Assembly (NCBI GenBank): GCA_958295525.1 | Contig: OY282355.1 | Location: 719,504 to 783,503, forward strand | Length of the DNA: 64,000 nucleotides | Reading direction: 5' to 3' | Origin: an uncultured Dehalococcoidia bacterium | GTDB lineage: Bacteria; Chloroflexota; Dehalococcoidia; Lucifugimonadales; Australimonadaceae | Shown here: positions 23,845-32,540 of the stretch, in pieces | Numbering within the stretch: position 1 is the stretch's first letter | Layout: each line of letters begins with the position of its first letter | The notes under the pieces: generated by a model | The model's input: the letters and a program-made list of their open reading frames with translations, nothing else | The model's database searches: none | Told to the model about the DNA's origin: nothing | Position numbers and translations under genes: made by a program

Positions 23845-26037
23845 CTACGAAGGGAAGCGGTACACGACGGCTTCTCCGTTGAAGCGGGCGATGGTCAGGG
23901 GTTCGACGTCGGGGTAGCGCGCCTGCAGATCGCCAGCGAGGGCGCGCATCTCCGGCGCGCCTGCAGGCACGGCGATGAGGCAGCGCAGCGATTCCGGCGC
24001 GGGGAGCGGGGCGCCGGCCTGCAGGTCGGACGCTAGCAGGATGCGAACCTCCGGGCCTTCCGGGTCGTATCTCTGCAGCGCCTGCATATGCATATTCGGA
24101 GACACGAACACCGTCGCGGTCAAGTCCGATCCGCACTGATCCCGCCACGCGCCCGTTGCGATGGCCTCGTTCGTGAGCGGCGTCAAGGGCGGCGACACGA
24201 CCCAGAACTGCCGGACGTTCAACGCGAAAACCGCGAGGAGCAGCGCGCCGGTCAACGCCCACGCGAGCGTCTCGCGCGCGGAAGGCCGTGCGAGACGCGC
24301 CGCGACGTCCCAGGCGTAGCGTCCTACGACGACTCCGCCCGCGATGGCGAGCGGCGGCAGGAGCAGGAACATTCGCGTGTTCGGCACGTGGGGATGGGGC
24401 GAGAGCAGCCCGGCGAACACGAACAAAGCGGCGATCCATACGAGAAGCAGACGCGAGGAATGCTCCCGAATCGTCCCAAGCGCGTAGCCGACGCCAAGAA
24501 CGGCGGCGCCTCCGCTCAGCGTGTCCATCAGCGCGCCGGTGACGTAGTGCGATCGGTGGATGTTGTACTGAAAGGCGAACAGGTTGCGGACGTTTTCCGA
24601 AACCCGCTCGGCGAACGGGCCGCTGACCACTTCCGCGTAGCCTCCGGCCAGTTGAGGGAACAGCCAGCCGAACGTCTGCGCGCCGTTGACGATGAACGCG
24701 GGGAACGCCGCGACCGCGAATCCGGCGAAGAGGGGGCGCGACCGCGCCAGCAGCGCGGGGGAGAGCGCGAGCGCGACCAGCAGGATGGGCATCGCCGCCC
24801 GCCCGGCCAAGTGCGTGTAAAAACCCATTCCCGCCGCCGCTCCCGCGGCGTAGAGCCACAGCGGGTTGTTTCGGCGGACGCCCAGCAGGAAGAACCCCGC
24901 CGCATACGTCATCGGAAGCAGCGCGTCGAGGTTGTTGTAGGAGATGTGCGACAGCGCGAAGAGGTAGTGGCTGGACGCGAAGAGCGACGCCGCGGCGATG
25001 GCCGCCGTCCGTCCGCGCCCCGCCAGGTAAGCCGTGAGGTAGACCCCGGGGATGGCCGCCGCCGCGGTCAAGACGGACGACAGCGTCGCTCCGAAGTCGT
25101 TGTTCCCGAACACGCGCATAACGGCGGCTTTGCCCGCGAGGCTCATAACCGGATTGAATCCGTACACGCCGTCTTGACTGAACGGGCGGGCGAGCCCGTA
25201 GAGGTTGATGTTGCGGGCGAAATTCCAGAACTCGAACTCGTCGCCGATGTAGGAGTAATGCCAGTGTGCGATGTCGCGCGCGTTCAGCGCGATGAAAGCG
25301 GCGGCGATGCCCACGGCGATCAGCGCGTCCGATCTGACCGCGCGAATCGCGGCGGACGCTTTTTCGACGGCGTTGCGCGGCAGCAGCGGGACGGCGAAAG
25401 CGGCGACGGCGATGAGCCACGGCAGCAGGTCGCTCCCCGCCGTCGAGCCTCGGAATAGCCGCAGCGCAAGGTAGAGCGTGAAAGCGGCGCCCGCGCCCCA
25501 GGCCCAAAGCCTCAGATCGCGGCGCCGCTCGTCGGGCAAGGGGTCGGCCCCGTCGTTCACATCCTGTCCGCTTGCGCGCAGGCTGCGCGTATGCAAAAAA
25601 CTGCCCAGCGCGAACGCGAGCAGCCCTGCGATCAGCGCGAGGCGGCCAAGCGCCGGAGGGTCGGGCTCGTCGAAGTCCGGGCTCCAGAAGGTGAATTGGG
25701 CGAACGCGGTGAGCGCGGCTCCCGCGATGAGGAACCGCGCAGGCGCCAGCGCCGCGAGGATGGGCTCGCGCCGCCGCGCCGCCGCATCGAAGAGCGCCGC
25801 CGCGCGGCTTCCCGCGGCCGCGGCGGGGGAGAACGACGGCATACGGCGAGGAAGCGCCGCGAGGCCAATGCGGCGGGATGGCTTGCTTTCGCCAACTTGC
25901 GGCGGCGCGGGGACGGGCGCGGCGTCCGAGCCGCTCGTCCGTCCATCCGCGTGGAGCGCGAGCGCCGCGCCGCACTGCGTGCAATAGCGGTGGGAAGTTG
26001 GGTTCGGCGCTCCGCACACCGCGCAGGTTACTTGCAT
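23845..26037 (-). CDS. Zinc-ribbon fused ArnT/PMT-type glycosyltransferase
   Basis: A 730-residue membrane glycosyltransferase (GT39/GT83-like, C fold). Residues 1-25 form a zinc ribbon (CAVCGAPN, then YCTQCGAAL). After a Pro-rich linker come about 12 transmembrane helices. The first outer loop has YIGDEFEFW (acidic catalytic motif), and the region GLARPFSQDGVYGFNPV fits ArnT-type enzymes, which use polyprenyl-linked sugars. The C-terminal 110 residues are soluble and extracytoplasmic. The ATG at 26037 is supported by the zinc ribbon; a TACAAT -10 lies 65 bases upstream. Acceptor unknown. Confidence 0.85.
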   Translation of the reverse strand: MQVTCAVCGAPNPTSHRYCTQCGAALALHADGRTSGSDAAPVPAPPQVGESKPSRRIGLAALPRRMPSFSPAAAAGSRAAALFDAAARRREPILAALAPARFLIAGAALTAFAQFTFWSPDFDEPDPPALGRLALIAGLLAFALGSFLHTRSLRASGQDVNDGADPLPDERRRDLRLWAWGAGAAFTLYLALRLFRGSTAGSDLLPWLIAVAAFAVPLLPRNAVEKASAAIRAVRSDALIAVGIAAAFIALNARDIAHWHYSYIGDEFEFWNFARNINLYGLARPFSQDGVYGFNPVMSLAGKAAVMRVFGNNDFGATLSSVLTAAAAIPGVYLTAYLAGRGRTAAIAAASLFASSHYLFALSHISYNNLDALLPMTYAAGFFLLGVRRNNPLWLYAAGAAAGMGFYTHLAGRAAMPILLVALALSPALLARSRPLFAGFAVAAFPAFIVNGAQTFGWLFPQLAGGYAEVVSGPFAERVSENVRNLFAFQYNIHRSHYVTGALMDTLSGGAAVLGVGYALGTIREHSSRLLLVWIAALFVFAGLLSPHPHVPNTRMFLLLPPLAIAGGVVVGRYAWDVAARLARPSARETLAWALTGALLLAVFALNVRQFWVVSPPLTPLTNEAIATGAWRDQCGSDLTATVFVSPNMHMQALQRYDPEGPEVRILLASDLQAGAPLPAPESLRCLIAVPAGAPEMRALAGDLQARYPDVEPLTIARFNGEAVVYRFPS

Positions 26038-26244
26038 AGCGGGCGGCGCGACTCGCGGACGGCGGGCGGCGAGGGAATGATCGCGGTGGCCATATCGGGC
26101 GAATTGTAGCGCAACCGGCCCGCCGCCGCGCTGCTGAGGGCGGAGGCTGGAATGGGCGCCTCTTCTCGGGAGCCTGCGCCGCGCTGCAAGCCGCGCCTGA
26201 GGGGAGTATGCTTGCGGCGCGCGGCAAATGCGCGGAGGAGCGGA

Positions 26245-27765
26245 ATGACCGACAAGCGCTACTACGACGTCATCATCATCGGCGGAGGGTCGGCCGGGTG
26301 CACGGCAGCGGCCCGGCTCTCGGAAGACCCGAACCGCCAGGTGCTGCTCTTGGAGGCGGGGCCCGACCCGCAGCCGTTGCCGGAGATCATCGCGGACGGA
26401 CGCGGCAGCAACCGCCCCATCTTGGAGTCGGAGTACGTCGTGATGTACCCGACGAAGCGCAAAATCGACGGCAGCGAGTACTACCCCCTCAGCGGGCGCA
26501 TCCTCGGCGGCGGCTCCTCCGTCAATATGATGGGCGTCGCCCGCCCGATGCAGCACGACCTCGACAGGTGGGAGTCGCTCGGCAACCCCGGCTGGTCATA
26601 CGAGGATTGCCTGCCCATCTTGAAGCGCATCGAGAACGATGAGGACTATGGGAGCGAGGCGCACCACGGCGACAGCGGGCCGCTCACCGTCAAGCGGCGC
26701 ATCCGGTTCGACGAGCCGCTCGCGCCGCCGATGCAAGCGTTCGTCGAGCGCGCGCAGGCGCTGGGCTATCCGATCAGCAAGGACGGCAACACGCCCGAAC
26801 GCTTCGGCGTCGTCGCGTCCGCCAGCAACGTCAAGGACGGCGTGCGCCAGTCCGCCGCCGTCGCTTACCTCAACCCCGCGCGCGGCAGGCCGAATCTCAC
26901 CATCGAGGCGGACGCGCTCGTCGTTTCGCTCAAGTGCGACGGCTCCAAAGCGGAGGAGGTCGTCTACGAACGGGAGGGCGAACTTCGCTCCGCGTCCGCC
27001 GACGCGTTCATCCTCAGCGCGGGAACCTACCACAGCCCGCAGGTCTTGATGCTCTCCGGCATCGGCCCCGCCGCGCAACTGGAGCGGCTCGGCGTCCCCG
27101 TCGTCCACGCGCTCGACGGGGTAGGGGAGAACTACCAGGATCACGCGGCGGTCAATATGACGTTCGAGGGCAAGACGGACTTCACGCCCGATTGGGTGGT
27201 CGCCGGCTTCCAACTCGCCTACAAGAGCGACCCTGGGCAACCGGCGAGCAACGTGCACATCTATATGCGCGCGCCGGTCGGCGTCGAGGGGCTGAAGCCG
27301 ATGATGCCGGTGGCGATGAATCTCGTCGAGCAGCGGTCGCGCGGACGGCTCTCGCTTGTCTCGACGGATCCGCGCGAATTGCCCGTCGTTGACGACGGCA
27401 TGCTGCAGCATCCGGGCGACGTCGCGGCGATGCTCTCCGCGATGCATTTCGTCCGCGACTTTATGCAGGACGACCTTATGCGCCCGTTCTACGGCGACCT
27501 CATCCTGCCCGCCGATGGCGAGGATTGGGCGGAGTTCGCGCAATCCACCTACGACAGCCACCACCACGGCTCCGGCACGTGCAAGATGGGCCCGGCGTCC
27601 GATCCGACGGCCGTCGTGGACAGCCGCCTCAAGATGCACGGGATGGACAACCTCTACGTCGCGGACGCCTCCGTGATGCCCGTCGTCCCGCACTCCGCGA
27701 CCAACGTCTCCTGCATAATGATCGGGGAGCGCATAGCCGACTTCATCAGGGAGGCGGGCAGGTAG
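26245..27765 (+). CDS. GMC family FAD-dependent oxidoreductase
   Basis: A 506-residue flavoprotein of the glucose-methanol-choline family: FAD-binding IIIGGGSAGCTAAARL and LLLEAGPDP near the N-terminus, the GMC signature GRILGGGSSVNMMG, the second signature SAGTYHSPQVLMLSGIGP, and the C-terminal active-site HHHGSGTCKMG with Asn in SATNVSCIMIGE. It oxidises alcohols with O2 or another acceptor. GGAGGAG precedes the ATG. It is divergent from the glycosyltransferase. Choline dehydrogenase-like, but the substrate is undetermined. Confidence 0.92.
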   Translation: MTDKRYYDVIIIGGGSAGCTAAARLSEDPNRQVLLLEAGPDPQPLPEIIADGRGSNRPILESEYVVMYPTKRKIDGSEYYPLSGRILGGGSSVNMMGVARPMQHDLDRWESLGNPGWSYEDCLPILKRIENDEDYGSEAHHGDSGPLTVKRRIRFDEPLAPPMQAFVERAQALGYPISKDGNTPERFGVVASASNVKDGVRQSAAVAYLNPARGRPNLTIEADALVVSLKCDGSKAEEVVYEREGELRSASADAFILSAGTYHSPQVLMLSGIGPAAQLERLGVPVVHALDGVGENYQDHAAVNMTFEGKTDFTPDWVVAGFQLAYKSDPGQPASNVHIYMRAPVGVEGLKPMMPVAMNLVEQRSRGRLSLVSTDPRELPVVDDGMLQHPGDVAAMLSAMHFVRDFMQDDLMRPFYGDLILPADGEDWAEFAQSTYDSHHHGSGTCKMGPASDPTAVVDSRLKMHGMDNLYVADASVMPVVPHSATNVSCIMIGERIADFIREAGR

Positions 27766-27801
27766 GGGGCAACGCTCCCACGCTAGTCAAGACGCTTACG
27801 G

Positions 27802-28134
27802 ATGAAGATCAACACGCTAGAATACGTTGACGATGGAGGGATGAACTGGCACAAGCGCTGGTTCGATTCCCTCAACCCTTCTGCGCGAACAAGGGTCACA
27901 ACGGCTATATTCCGAATGCAAGGGGGTAACCTATCGAATCTCCGTAGCGTCGGGAAGGGTGTCCAAGAGTTCCGAATTCGGTATGGCCCCGGCTACCGGA
28001 TATACTTGGCGCGCGACGGCGATACCCTGATTATCCTGTTGGGCGGCGGCACGAAAGCGCGGCAGCAGCAGGACATCGAAAGAGCGCGTCGCCTCTGGGA
28101 TGAGTACAAGAGCCGCAAGCGAACGGAGGCGTAG
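27802..28134 (+). CDS. RelE/HigB-type addiction module toxin
   Basis: A 110-residue protein of the phage-derived Gp49-like/HigB group: FDSLNPSARTRVTTAIFRM, SVGKGVQEFRIRYGPGYRIYL and TLIILLGGGTKARQQQDI are the conserved segments. These toxins cleave mRNA at the ribosome. The antitoxin follows after five bases. The toxin-first order and composition (visibly lower GC than flanking genes) fit a mobile TA module. Confidence 0.88.
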   Translation: MKINTLEYVDDGGMNWHKRWFDSLNPSARTRVTTAIFRMQGGNLSNLRSVGKGVQEFRIRYGPGYRIYLARDGDTLIILLGGGTKARQQQDIERARRLWDEYKSRKRTEA

Positions 28135-28138
28135 AGTA

Positions 28139-28468
28139 ATGGCTCTCACCCACGATTTCAGCGAAACCGTCCGTGAGCATATCCAAGGCGACTCGGAATT
28201 CCGCAGCGCGTTGCTCAACGAATGCGCCGACTGCTTGCGAACCGGCGACGCCGCGACCGCCAAGAGCCTGCTGACCCACTACGTCGCCGCCACCCTCGGC
28301 TTCGACGAGGCCGCAGGCGTCGCCGGATTCAGCCCCGACGCGCTCCGCCGCGCGCTCGACCCCGAGGGAGACGCTCCCGACGCCGACGCGCTCGCCGTCA
28401 TCGCCGCGCTCCGCAAGCGCGAGGAAGAGTCGGCGGCGTTGGCCGTCCCCGTGGGAGCGCAGCCGTGA
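28139..28468 (+). CDS. HigA-like antitoxin (addiction module antidote)
   Basis: A 109-residue partner of the preceding toxin. The region FDEAAGVAGFSPDALRRALDPEG resembles the helix-turn-helix of XRE-type addiction module antidote proteins (EVARAAGLSRESLYRALSPEG form). GGAGG lies eight bases before the ATG. Its stop overlaps the start of the VOC gene by four bases, so the latter may be read from the same transcript. Confidence 0.8.
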   Translation: MALTHDFSETVREHIQGDSEFRSALLNECADCLRTGDAATAKSLLTHYVAATLGFDEAAGVAGFSPDALRRALDPEGDAPDADALAVIAALRKREEESAALAVPVGAQP

Positions 28469-28893
28469 GCGGCCAGCCGGGCGGCGTTATCCCTTGCCTC
28501 TGCTACCGCGACGCTTACGCGGCCATTGAGTGGCTGTGCGGCGTTCTCGGCTTCGAGCGGCGGCTCGTCGTGCCGGACGAACAGGGAGGCGTGGCGCACG
28601 CGCAACTCGCGCTCGGCGATGGCATGGTGATGCTCGGCACGGCGAGAGAGAACGACCCCGGTGCGATCGTGTTCCCGCCTGGCCCGGACGGAACGCTCAC
28701 GCAGGCCGTCCTTGTCGTCGCGCCGGACGTGGAGGCGCGCTACGAGCGCGCGAAGGCGGCGGGCGCCAATGTTATTATGGAACTCACGCCCCAGCATTAC
28801 GGCGGCAGCCTCTTCGCCGTCCGCGACCCGGAGGGCCAACTCTGGCATGTCGGCTCCTACGATCCGTGGGCGGAGGGAGAGCAAGAGGGATAG
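28465..28893 (+). CDS. VOC family (glyoxalase-like) protein
   Basis: A 142-residue single-domain vicinal oxygen chelate protein: IPCLCYRDAYAAIEWLCGVL, FERRLVVPDEQGGVAHAQLALGDGMVMLG and SLFAVRDPEGQLWHVGSYDPW mark two beta-alpha-beta-beta-beta repeats. The metal ligands of classic glyoxalases are not all obvious. Similar proteins are annotated as bleomycin resistance/glyoxalase superfamily. It starts with GTG overlapping the antitoxin stop, which suggests capture of a host gene into the TA operon. Confidence 0.85.
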   Translation: MSGQPGGVIPCLCYRDAYAAIEWLCGVLGFERRLVVPDEQGGVAHAQLALGDGMVMLGTARENDPGAIVFPPGPDGTLTQAVLVVAPDVEARYERAKAAGANVIMELTPQHYGGSLFAVRDPEGQLWHVGSYDPWAEGEQEG

Positions 28894-28984
28894 CGATGGC
28901 GAACGCGCTAACCCTTTACAACGCTAGGCGCCTAAGGCGATACTGGGCTGGTGTTCCTAGTCCAATCAACGTAAAGGAGCGGGT

Positions 28985-29749
28985 GTGGCGATACCGGACT
29001 ACGAAACGCTAATGCGGCCTGTGCTTGGCTTGGTTCTGTACGAACCGAAGCATTACAGGGACTGCGCAGCCGAGCTGGTCATAACCTTCAACCTCACGCA
29101 GGACGAAGTTGAGGAGTTGCTGCCCAGGGCAAGACGAACGGTGTTCGTAGACCGCGTGTACTGGGCCACCGCCTACCTGAAGGCTGCTGGGGCCATTGAG
29201 CGCCCTAAGAGGGGATTCGTCCTTGCAACCGACAGAGGGCGATATCTCCACCGAGATAACCCTGAACGCATAGACACGCAAGCGCTCATGCAATTCCCTG
29301 AGTTCGCCGAGTTCAGGCAACGCAGCTCCTCGGCGCGTGGAAGAGGGTTGCCCAGAAGAAACACGGGGACTTACGGCGAGGACATCAATGAGATGGCCAG
29401 CCAAACCCAGGAATCCATTCCTAGCGGACGGATGCCCACCCCCCGCATCCCCATCCCGCGCGACGAGATCGCGGCGTTCTGCCGGAAGTGGCGGATCATC
29501 GAACTCGCGCTGTTCGGCTCCGTGTTGCGCGACGACTTCACCCCGGAGAGCGACGTTGACGCGCTCGCGCGCTTCAGCCCAGACGCGGAGCATACGCTCT
29601 ACGACCTCTACGATATGGAGCAGGAGTTGGCCGCCGCGCTTGGCCGGAAGACGCACATCGGCTCTTGGGAGGCCGTCGAGCGCAGCAAGAATCCGTACCG
29701 CCGCAAGGACGTGCTGGGGTCGGCGCAGGTGATCTATGACGCAGCGTAG
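28985..29749 (+). CDS. Mrr N-terminal domain fused to MNT-type nucleotidyltransferase
   Basis: A 254-residue fusion. Residues 1-100 resemble the winged-helix N-terminal domain of Mrr restriction enzymes (PDYETLMRPVLGLV, AGAIERPKRGFVLATDRGR). Residues about 150-254 are an MNT (minimal nucleotidyltransferase) domain with ALFGSVLRDDFTPESDVD, the GSx10DxD pattern. The third catalytic Asp, normally in a vDLV strand, appears as His in RKTHIG. AGGAG stands five bases before the GTG start. The domain could also be translated alone from an internal ATG at 29391. It overlaps the HepT gene by 14 bases. MNT antitoxins AMPylate HepT; the Mrr part may add DNA binding. Confidence 0.75.
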   Translation: MAIPDYETLMRPVLGLVLYEPKHYRDCAAELVITFNLTQDEVEELLPRARRTVFVDRVYWATAYLKAAGAIERPKRGFVLATDRGRYLHRDNPERIDTQALMQFPEFAEFRQRSSSARGRGLPRRNTGTYGEDINEMASQTQESIPSGRMPTPRIPIPRDEIAAFCRKWRIIELALFGSVLRDDFTPESDVDALARFSPDAEHTLYDLYDMEQELAAALGRKTHIGSWEAVERSKNPYRRKDVLGSAQVIYDAA

Positions 29750-30098
29750 CGTCCAGCCTCGCGGCGACCGAACGCGCTTGGCGGATATGCGGGCGTATGC
29801 CCAGCAAGCCTGCGCGCACGTCGAGGGCATGACCTTCTCGGAGTTCGCCCAAAGCGACCTTCACCAACACGCAACCTTCTACGCGCTCGAGGTCGTCGGA
29901 GAGGCGGCTTCTCACATAGGGCAAGACGTTCAGTTGGCCAACCCTAACATTCCGTGGCGTCAAATCGTGAGCATGCGAAACCGCCTCATCCATGCGTACT
30001 ACGACATAGACGTCCGCATCGTTTGGCGGACGATCAAACAAGACCTGCCCCCGCTGATCGCGCGGCTGGAGCCGATGCTGCCGGAGCAGGGCGCGTAA
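29736..30098 (+). CDS. HepT-like HEPN RNase toxin (DUF86)
   Basis: A 120-residue HEPN protein with the motif MRNRLIHAYYDID, that is R-x4-H followed by the Tyr that MntA-type antitoxins AMPylate in characterised HepT/MntA pairs. ALEVVGEAASHIGQDV is the family helix before it. It follows and overlaps the nucleotidyltransferase fusion, the standard order for this toxin-antitoxin type. All expected residues are present, so it should be active. Confidence 0.9.
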   Translation: MTQRSVQPRGDRTRLADMRAYAQQACAHVEGMTFSEFAQSDLHQHATFYALEVVGEAASHIGQDVQLANPNIPWRQIVSMRNRLIHAYYDIDVRIVWRTIKQDLPPLIARLEPMLPEQGA

Positions 30099-30117
30099 GG
30101 GCGCGTAGCGCGTCGGC

Positions 30118-30900
30118 CTACGTCTCCTGCGGGCCGCGCTCGGACGGGAAGAGCGCGAGCAGGCCGCCGTCCACGTTGATGTTTTCGCCGGTTACGTAGG
30201 CCGCCATCGGCGACGCGAGAAAAAGGACGGCTTGCGCCTGGTCGGACGGCTCGCCCCACCTGCCGAGCGGAATGTTCTTGGGCTTCGCGGCGCGCGGAGC
30301 CGTGCTGCCGCCGGGCGTCGTCCCCCGGCTCGCGCCCGTCTGCGTAGGCGTGATGGAGTTCACTCGTATGCCGTGCGGCGCGAGTTGAATCGCCATCGTT
30401 CGGGTCATTTGCAGCACGGCGCCCTTCGAGGCGGAGTAGGCGATGAAGCCGGCCTTGCCGCGGTGGCCGGTCGTGGAGGCGGTGTTGACGACCGCGCCGC
30501 CCTCGCCTTGCGCGACCATCCGGCGCGCGGCCTGCTGGCTGCACAGCATCGTCCCGTCCATAATGACGGACTGCACCCACTTCCACTTCTCGAACTCAAT
30601 GTCCAGCAGGCCGGCCTCGTTGTTGACGGCGGCGTTGTTCACGAGGATGTCCACGCGGCCATACGCCTCGTCCGTCCGCCGGAACAGATCCTCGACTTGC
30701 TCCGGCGAGGAGATGTCGGCGCTGACGCCGATGGCGTCGCCGCCCTCCTCGCGGACGGACGCCGCCGCGACGTCGGCGCGGTCGTCGAGGAAGTCGACGC
30801 AGACGACCTTCGCGCCCTCGCGGGCGAGCGTTCTGGCGATCTCTCCGCCGATATTCGGGCCGCTTCCGGTGACGACCGCCACTTTGCCTTCGAGCATCAT
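30118..30900 (-). CDS. Short-chain dehydrogenase/reductase
   Basis: A 260-residue SDR with GSGPNIGGEIA (a slightly atypical cofactor loop), NNAAVNN, STTGHRGKAGF and YSASKGA. Asp after beta-2 (VVCVDFLDD) suggests NAD(H). Its sequence differs from the pair at 10-11.6 kb, so it is a separate lineage. It is convergent with the HepT gene. The substrate is not evident. Confidence 0.9.
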   Translation of the reverse strand: MMLEGKVAVVTGSGPNIGGEIARTLAREGAKVVCVDFLDDRADVAAASVREEGGDAIGVSADISSPEQVEDLFRRTDEAYGRVDILVNNAAVNNEAGLLDIEFEKWKWVQSVIMDGTMLCSQQAARRMVAQGEGGAVVNTASTTGHRGKAGFIAYSASKGAVLQMTRTMAIQLAPHGIRVNSITPTQTGASRGTTPGGSTAPRAAKPKNIPLGRWGEPSDQAQAVLFLASPMAAYVTGENINVDGGLLALFPSERGPQET

Positions 30901-30956
30901 CGCCGCGCCTCCTCGTTGCGCTGTTCGCGCGCCCGCATCCTATCACGCAGGGGGGC

Positions 30957-31067
30957 TCACGTCCGCAGCAGGCGCAGAATCTCCTCGTCCGGCTCCTCCC
31001 GTGCCGCCACAAGGGCGCCGCGCTCGATGGGGCGCGACGGGTGAAGAGACCTCCGGCGCTTACTCAT
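30957..31067 (-). CDS. Possible small protein, 36 aa
   Basis: A 36-codon frame starting MSKRRRSLHPSRPIERG and ending EEPDEEILRLLRT, 24 bases after the PD-(D/E)XK gene. Its start repeats ATGAGTAAGCG, the start of that upstream gene. It may be the last gene of the operon or a truncated copy of another gene start. Weak evidence. Confidence 0.3.
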   Translation of the reverse strand: MSKRRRSLHPSRPIERGALVAAREEPDEEILRLLRT

Positions 31068-31090
31068 CGCGGGAGCCCCGGCTGCATCGC

Positions 31091-31612
31091 TCACCAAGCC
31101 CCGGGCGGCAGTGTTTCCGCTGGGTCGGGAGAACGCGAGTCTGCATCCCATCGCGCAACCGCGACGCGCTTTGGCTTCTGCCGCTTGGGCCAATCGTACT
31201 CTAATACGTCGTGCCGGGCATAGGCGTTGACGAGGCTCTTGAGAGCGGAGCCGACCCCGGCGGGGGAGAGCAGCCACGCATCGGAGGGCAAGGCTACTCG
31301 GCAATACCCCAGCAGTTGCGAGAGGTGCGCCAACGACAGCGTCGCCAATTTGCACTCTACGAAGTGCAGCCGCGTCTCCTTCCCGTCCACGACGAACCCC
31401 GTCACGTCGACCTGTATCTCGAAGGTCTGCCAGGATGAGTCCGCGAATCCTGTGTGCAAAGAGTGGCGGGATATGTACTCGTTCAACCGAACGTTGTGCG
31501 TATCGGCGACCTGCACGGATGCGGATGGGAACCTGATCGTTAGTCGTTCACGGAGCCAAGCGGCGACGTCAGAGTACATCGCCGTCTCTGATGAGTAAGG
31601 ACGCTTACTCAT
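31091..31612 (-). CDS. PD-(D/E)XK nuclease-like protein of a restriction-modification operon
   Basis: A 173-residue protein. The segment FEIQVDVTGFVVDG, then LHFVECKLATLSL, gives the D...(D/E)-x-K pattern (VD and ECK) of PD-(D/E)XK nucleases, followed by the usual helix SLAHLSQLLGYCRVA. It is the third gene of an operon with a DNA methyltransferase and a LAGLIDADG-like protein. Its ATG and the previous stop share ATGAGTAA, so the two are tightly coupled. It is a good candidate for the cleaving subunit. GC content is lower than in neighbours outside the operon. Confidence 0.7.
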   Translation of the reverse strand: MSKRPYSSETAMYSDVAAWLRERLTIRFPSASVQVADTHNVRLNEYISRHSLHTGFADSSWQTFEIQVDVTGFVVDGKETRLHFVECKLATLSLAHLSQLLGYCRVALPSDAWLLSPAGVGSALKSLVNAYARHDVLEYDWPKRQKPKRVAVARWDADSRSPDPAETLPPGAW

Positions 31613-32540
31613 CGCCGCCCTCGTTTTCTTCGGGAATCAGCGCGGCCTGTTGCCTCGATTTGGGCCGCTTCGGACAGCCTAGCGCCCGGCATATCTGCCA
31701 GTAGGCGTTGAAATGCTTGCCGAGTATCGGATCCGGCAAGCGTTCGCTGTCCTTTTCTCTTTTGTCCTTTTTCTTCCTTAGGCCAACTTTCCTAGCGCCC
31801 GGGCAGCCGCTTTGCTTGTGAAGGCCGCTCGTCTCGTTGAACTCAGCGAGTTCCTTGAGCGCCTTCTGTTTGTTCTCGAAATGAAATCCGACCGCAAGGA
31901 AGTCGTCGGCGTAGATATTGATCTGATGCTCTCTCCAGTTCCTTCCCATATTGGGGTGCCCCCAAGTGATTACAGGCACGTCTACGCCCAAGTCGGTCTG
32001 CAGAAGTTGGCAGATTTTGACGGGAGTCTTCCAAGTTCCCTTTGCGTTGAGCACGTCCAACCGAACCCGATGCCGGCCAATTTGGTCACGGTTGGCGGGG
32101 CGGATGTTGCCTGCGACGTCCGCGAACCCCCTGATGAATTCCCTTTTGATCTCGAGCGGAGTGTCCGCGTGCGTTATGACGTCGGGGATTTGGAACGACC
32201 GGAACTCCCGCGCTTCGCCGAAGAGCATCTCCAAGTCTCTGAAGGCGATCGTGCGCCTCGTAAGCGTCAGCACTAAGTCTATATGCCTAGCGCTGTCCAC
32301 GATGCGGTCGTCCGCGCCGGTGAGTTCGCGCAGCCGCTCAGCGACCTTGTGCAGACTCAGCTGAATGCCGTGCTCGGCTTCCGTTTCGCTCACAGGCTCC
32401 AGCCCCTGTGCGCCGAGCAACGCTTTGCGGAAGCGGACGATCACACGGTAGTCGGCGCCTGTTGTCACCATCTCCCCCCGAGCCACGAGCATGCCCAGCA
32501 AGTAGCCGACGTCGGGGTCAATGTAGTCGAGGTCAACCAT
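31605..32540 (-). CDS. LAGLIDADG-like protein of a restriction-modification operon
   Basis: A 311-residue protein with two LAGLIDADG-like helices: GYLLGMLVARGE (residues 12-23) and EFIRGFADVAGNIR (about 138-151). In functional homing endonucleases the eighth position of this motif is acidic; here it is Arg and Ala, so metal-dependent cleavage by this protein is doubtful and a DNA-binding role is more likely. The C-terminal third is basic (KVGLRKKKDKREKD) with a small Cys-poor tail. It is coupled by TGATG to the methyltransferase and by eight bases to the PD-(D/E)XK gene. Confidence 0.72.
   Translation of the reverse strand: MVDLDYIDPDVGYLLGMLVARGEMVTTGADYRVIVRFRKALLGAQGLEPVSETEAEHGIQLSLHKVAERLRELTGADDRIVDSARHIDLVLTLTRRTIAFRDLEMLFGEAREFRSFQIPDVITHADTPLEIKREFIRGFADVAGNIRPANRDQIGRHRVRLDVLNAKGTWKTPVKICQLLQTDLGVDVPVITWGHPNMGRNWREHQINIYADDFLAVGFHFENKQKALKELAEFNETSGLHKQSGCPGARKVGLRKKKDKREKDSERLPDPILGKHFNAYWQICRALGCPKRPKSRQQAALIPEENEGGDE

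Noticed and set aside
26038-26556. Extension of the glycosyltransferase by 173 residues upstream of 26037
   Set aside because: It overlaps the start of the GMC gene on the other strand and lacks membrane segments; the zinc ribbon begins right at 26037.
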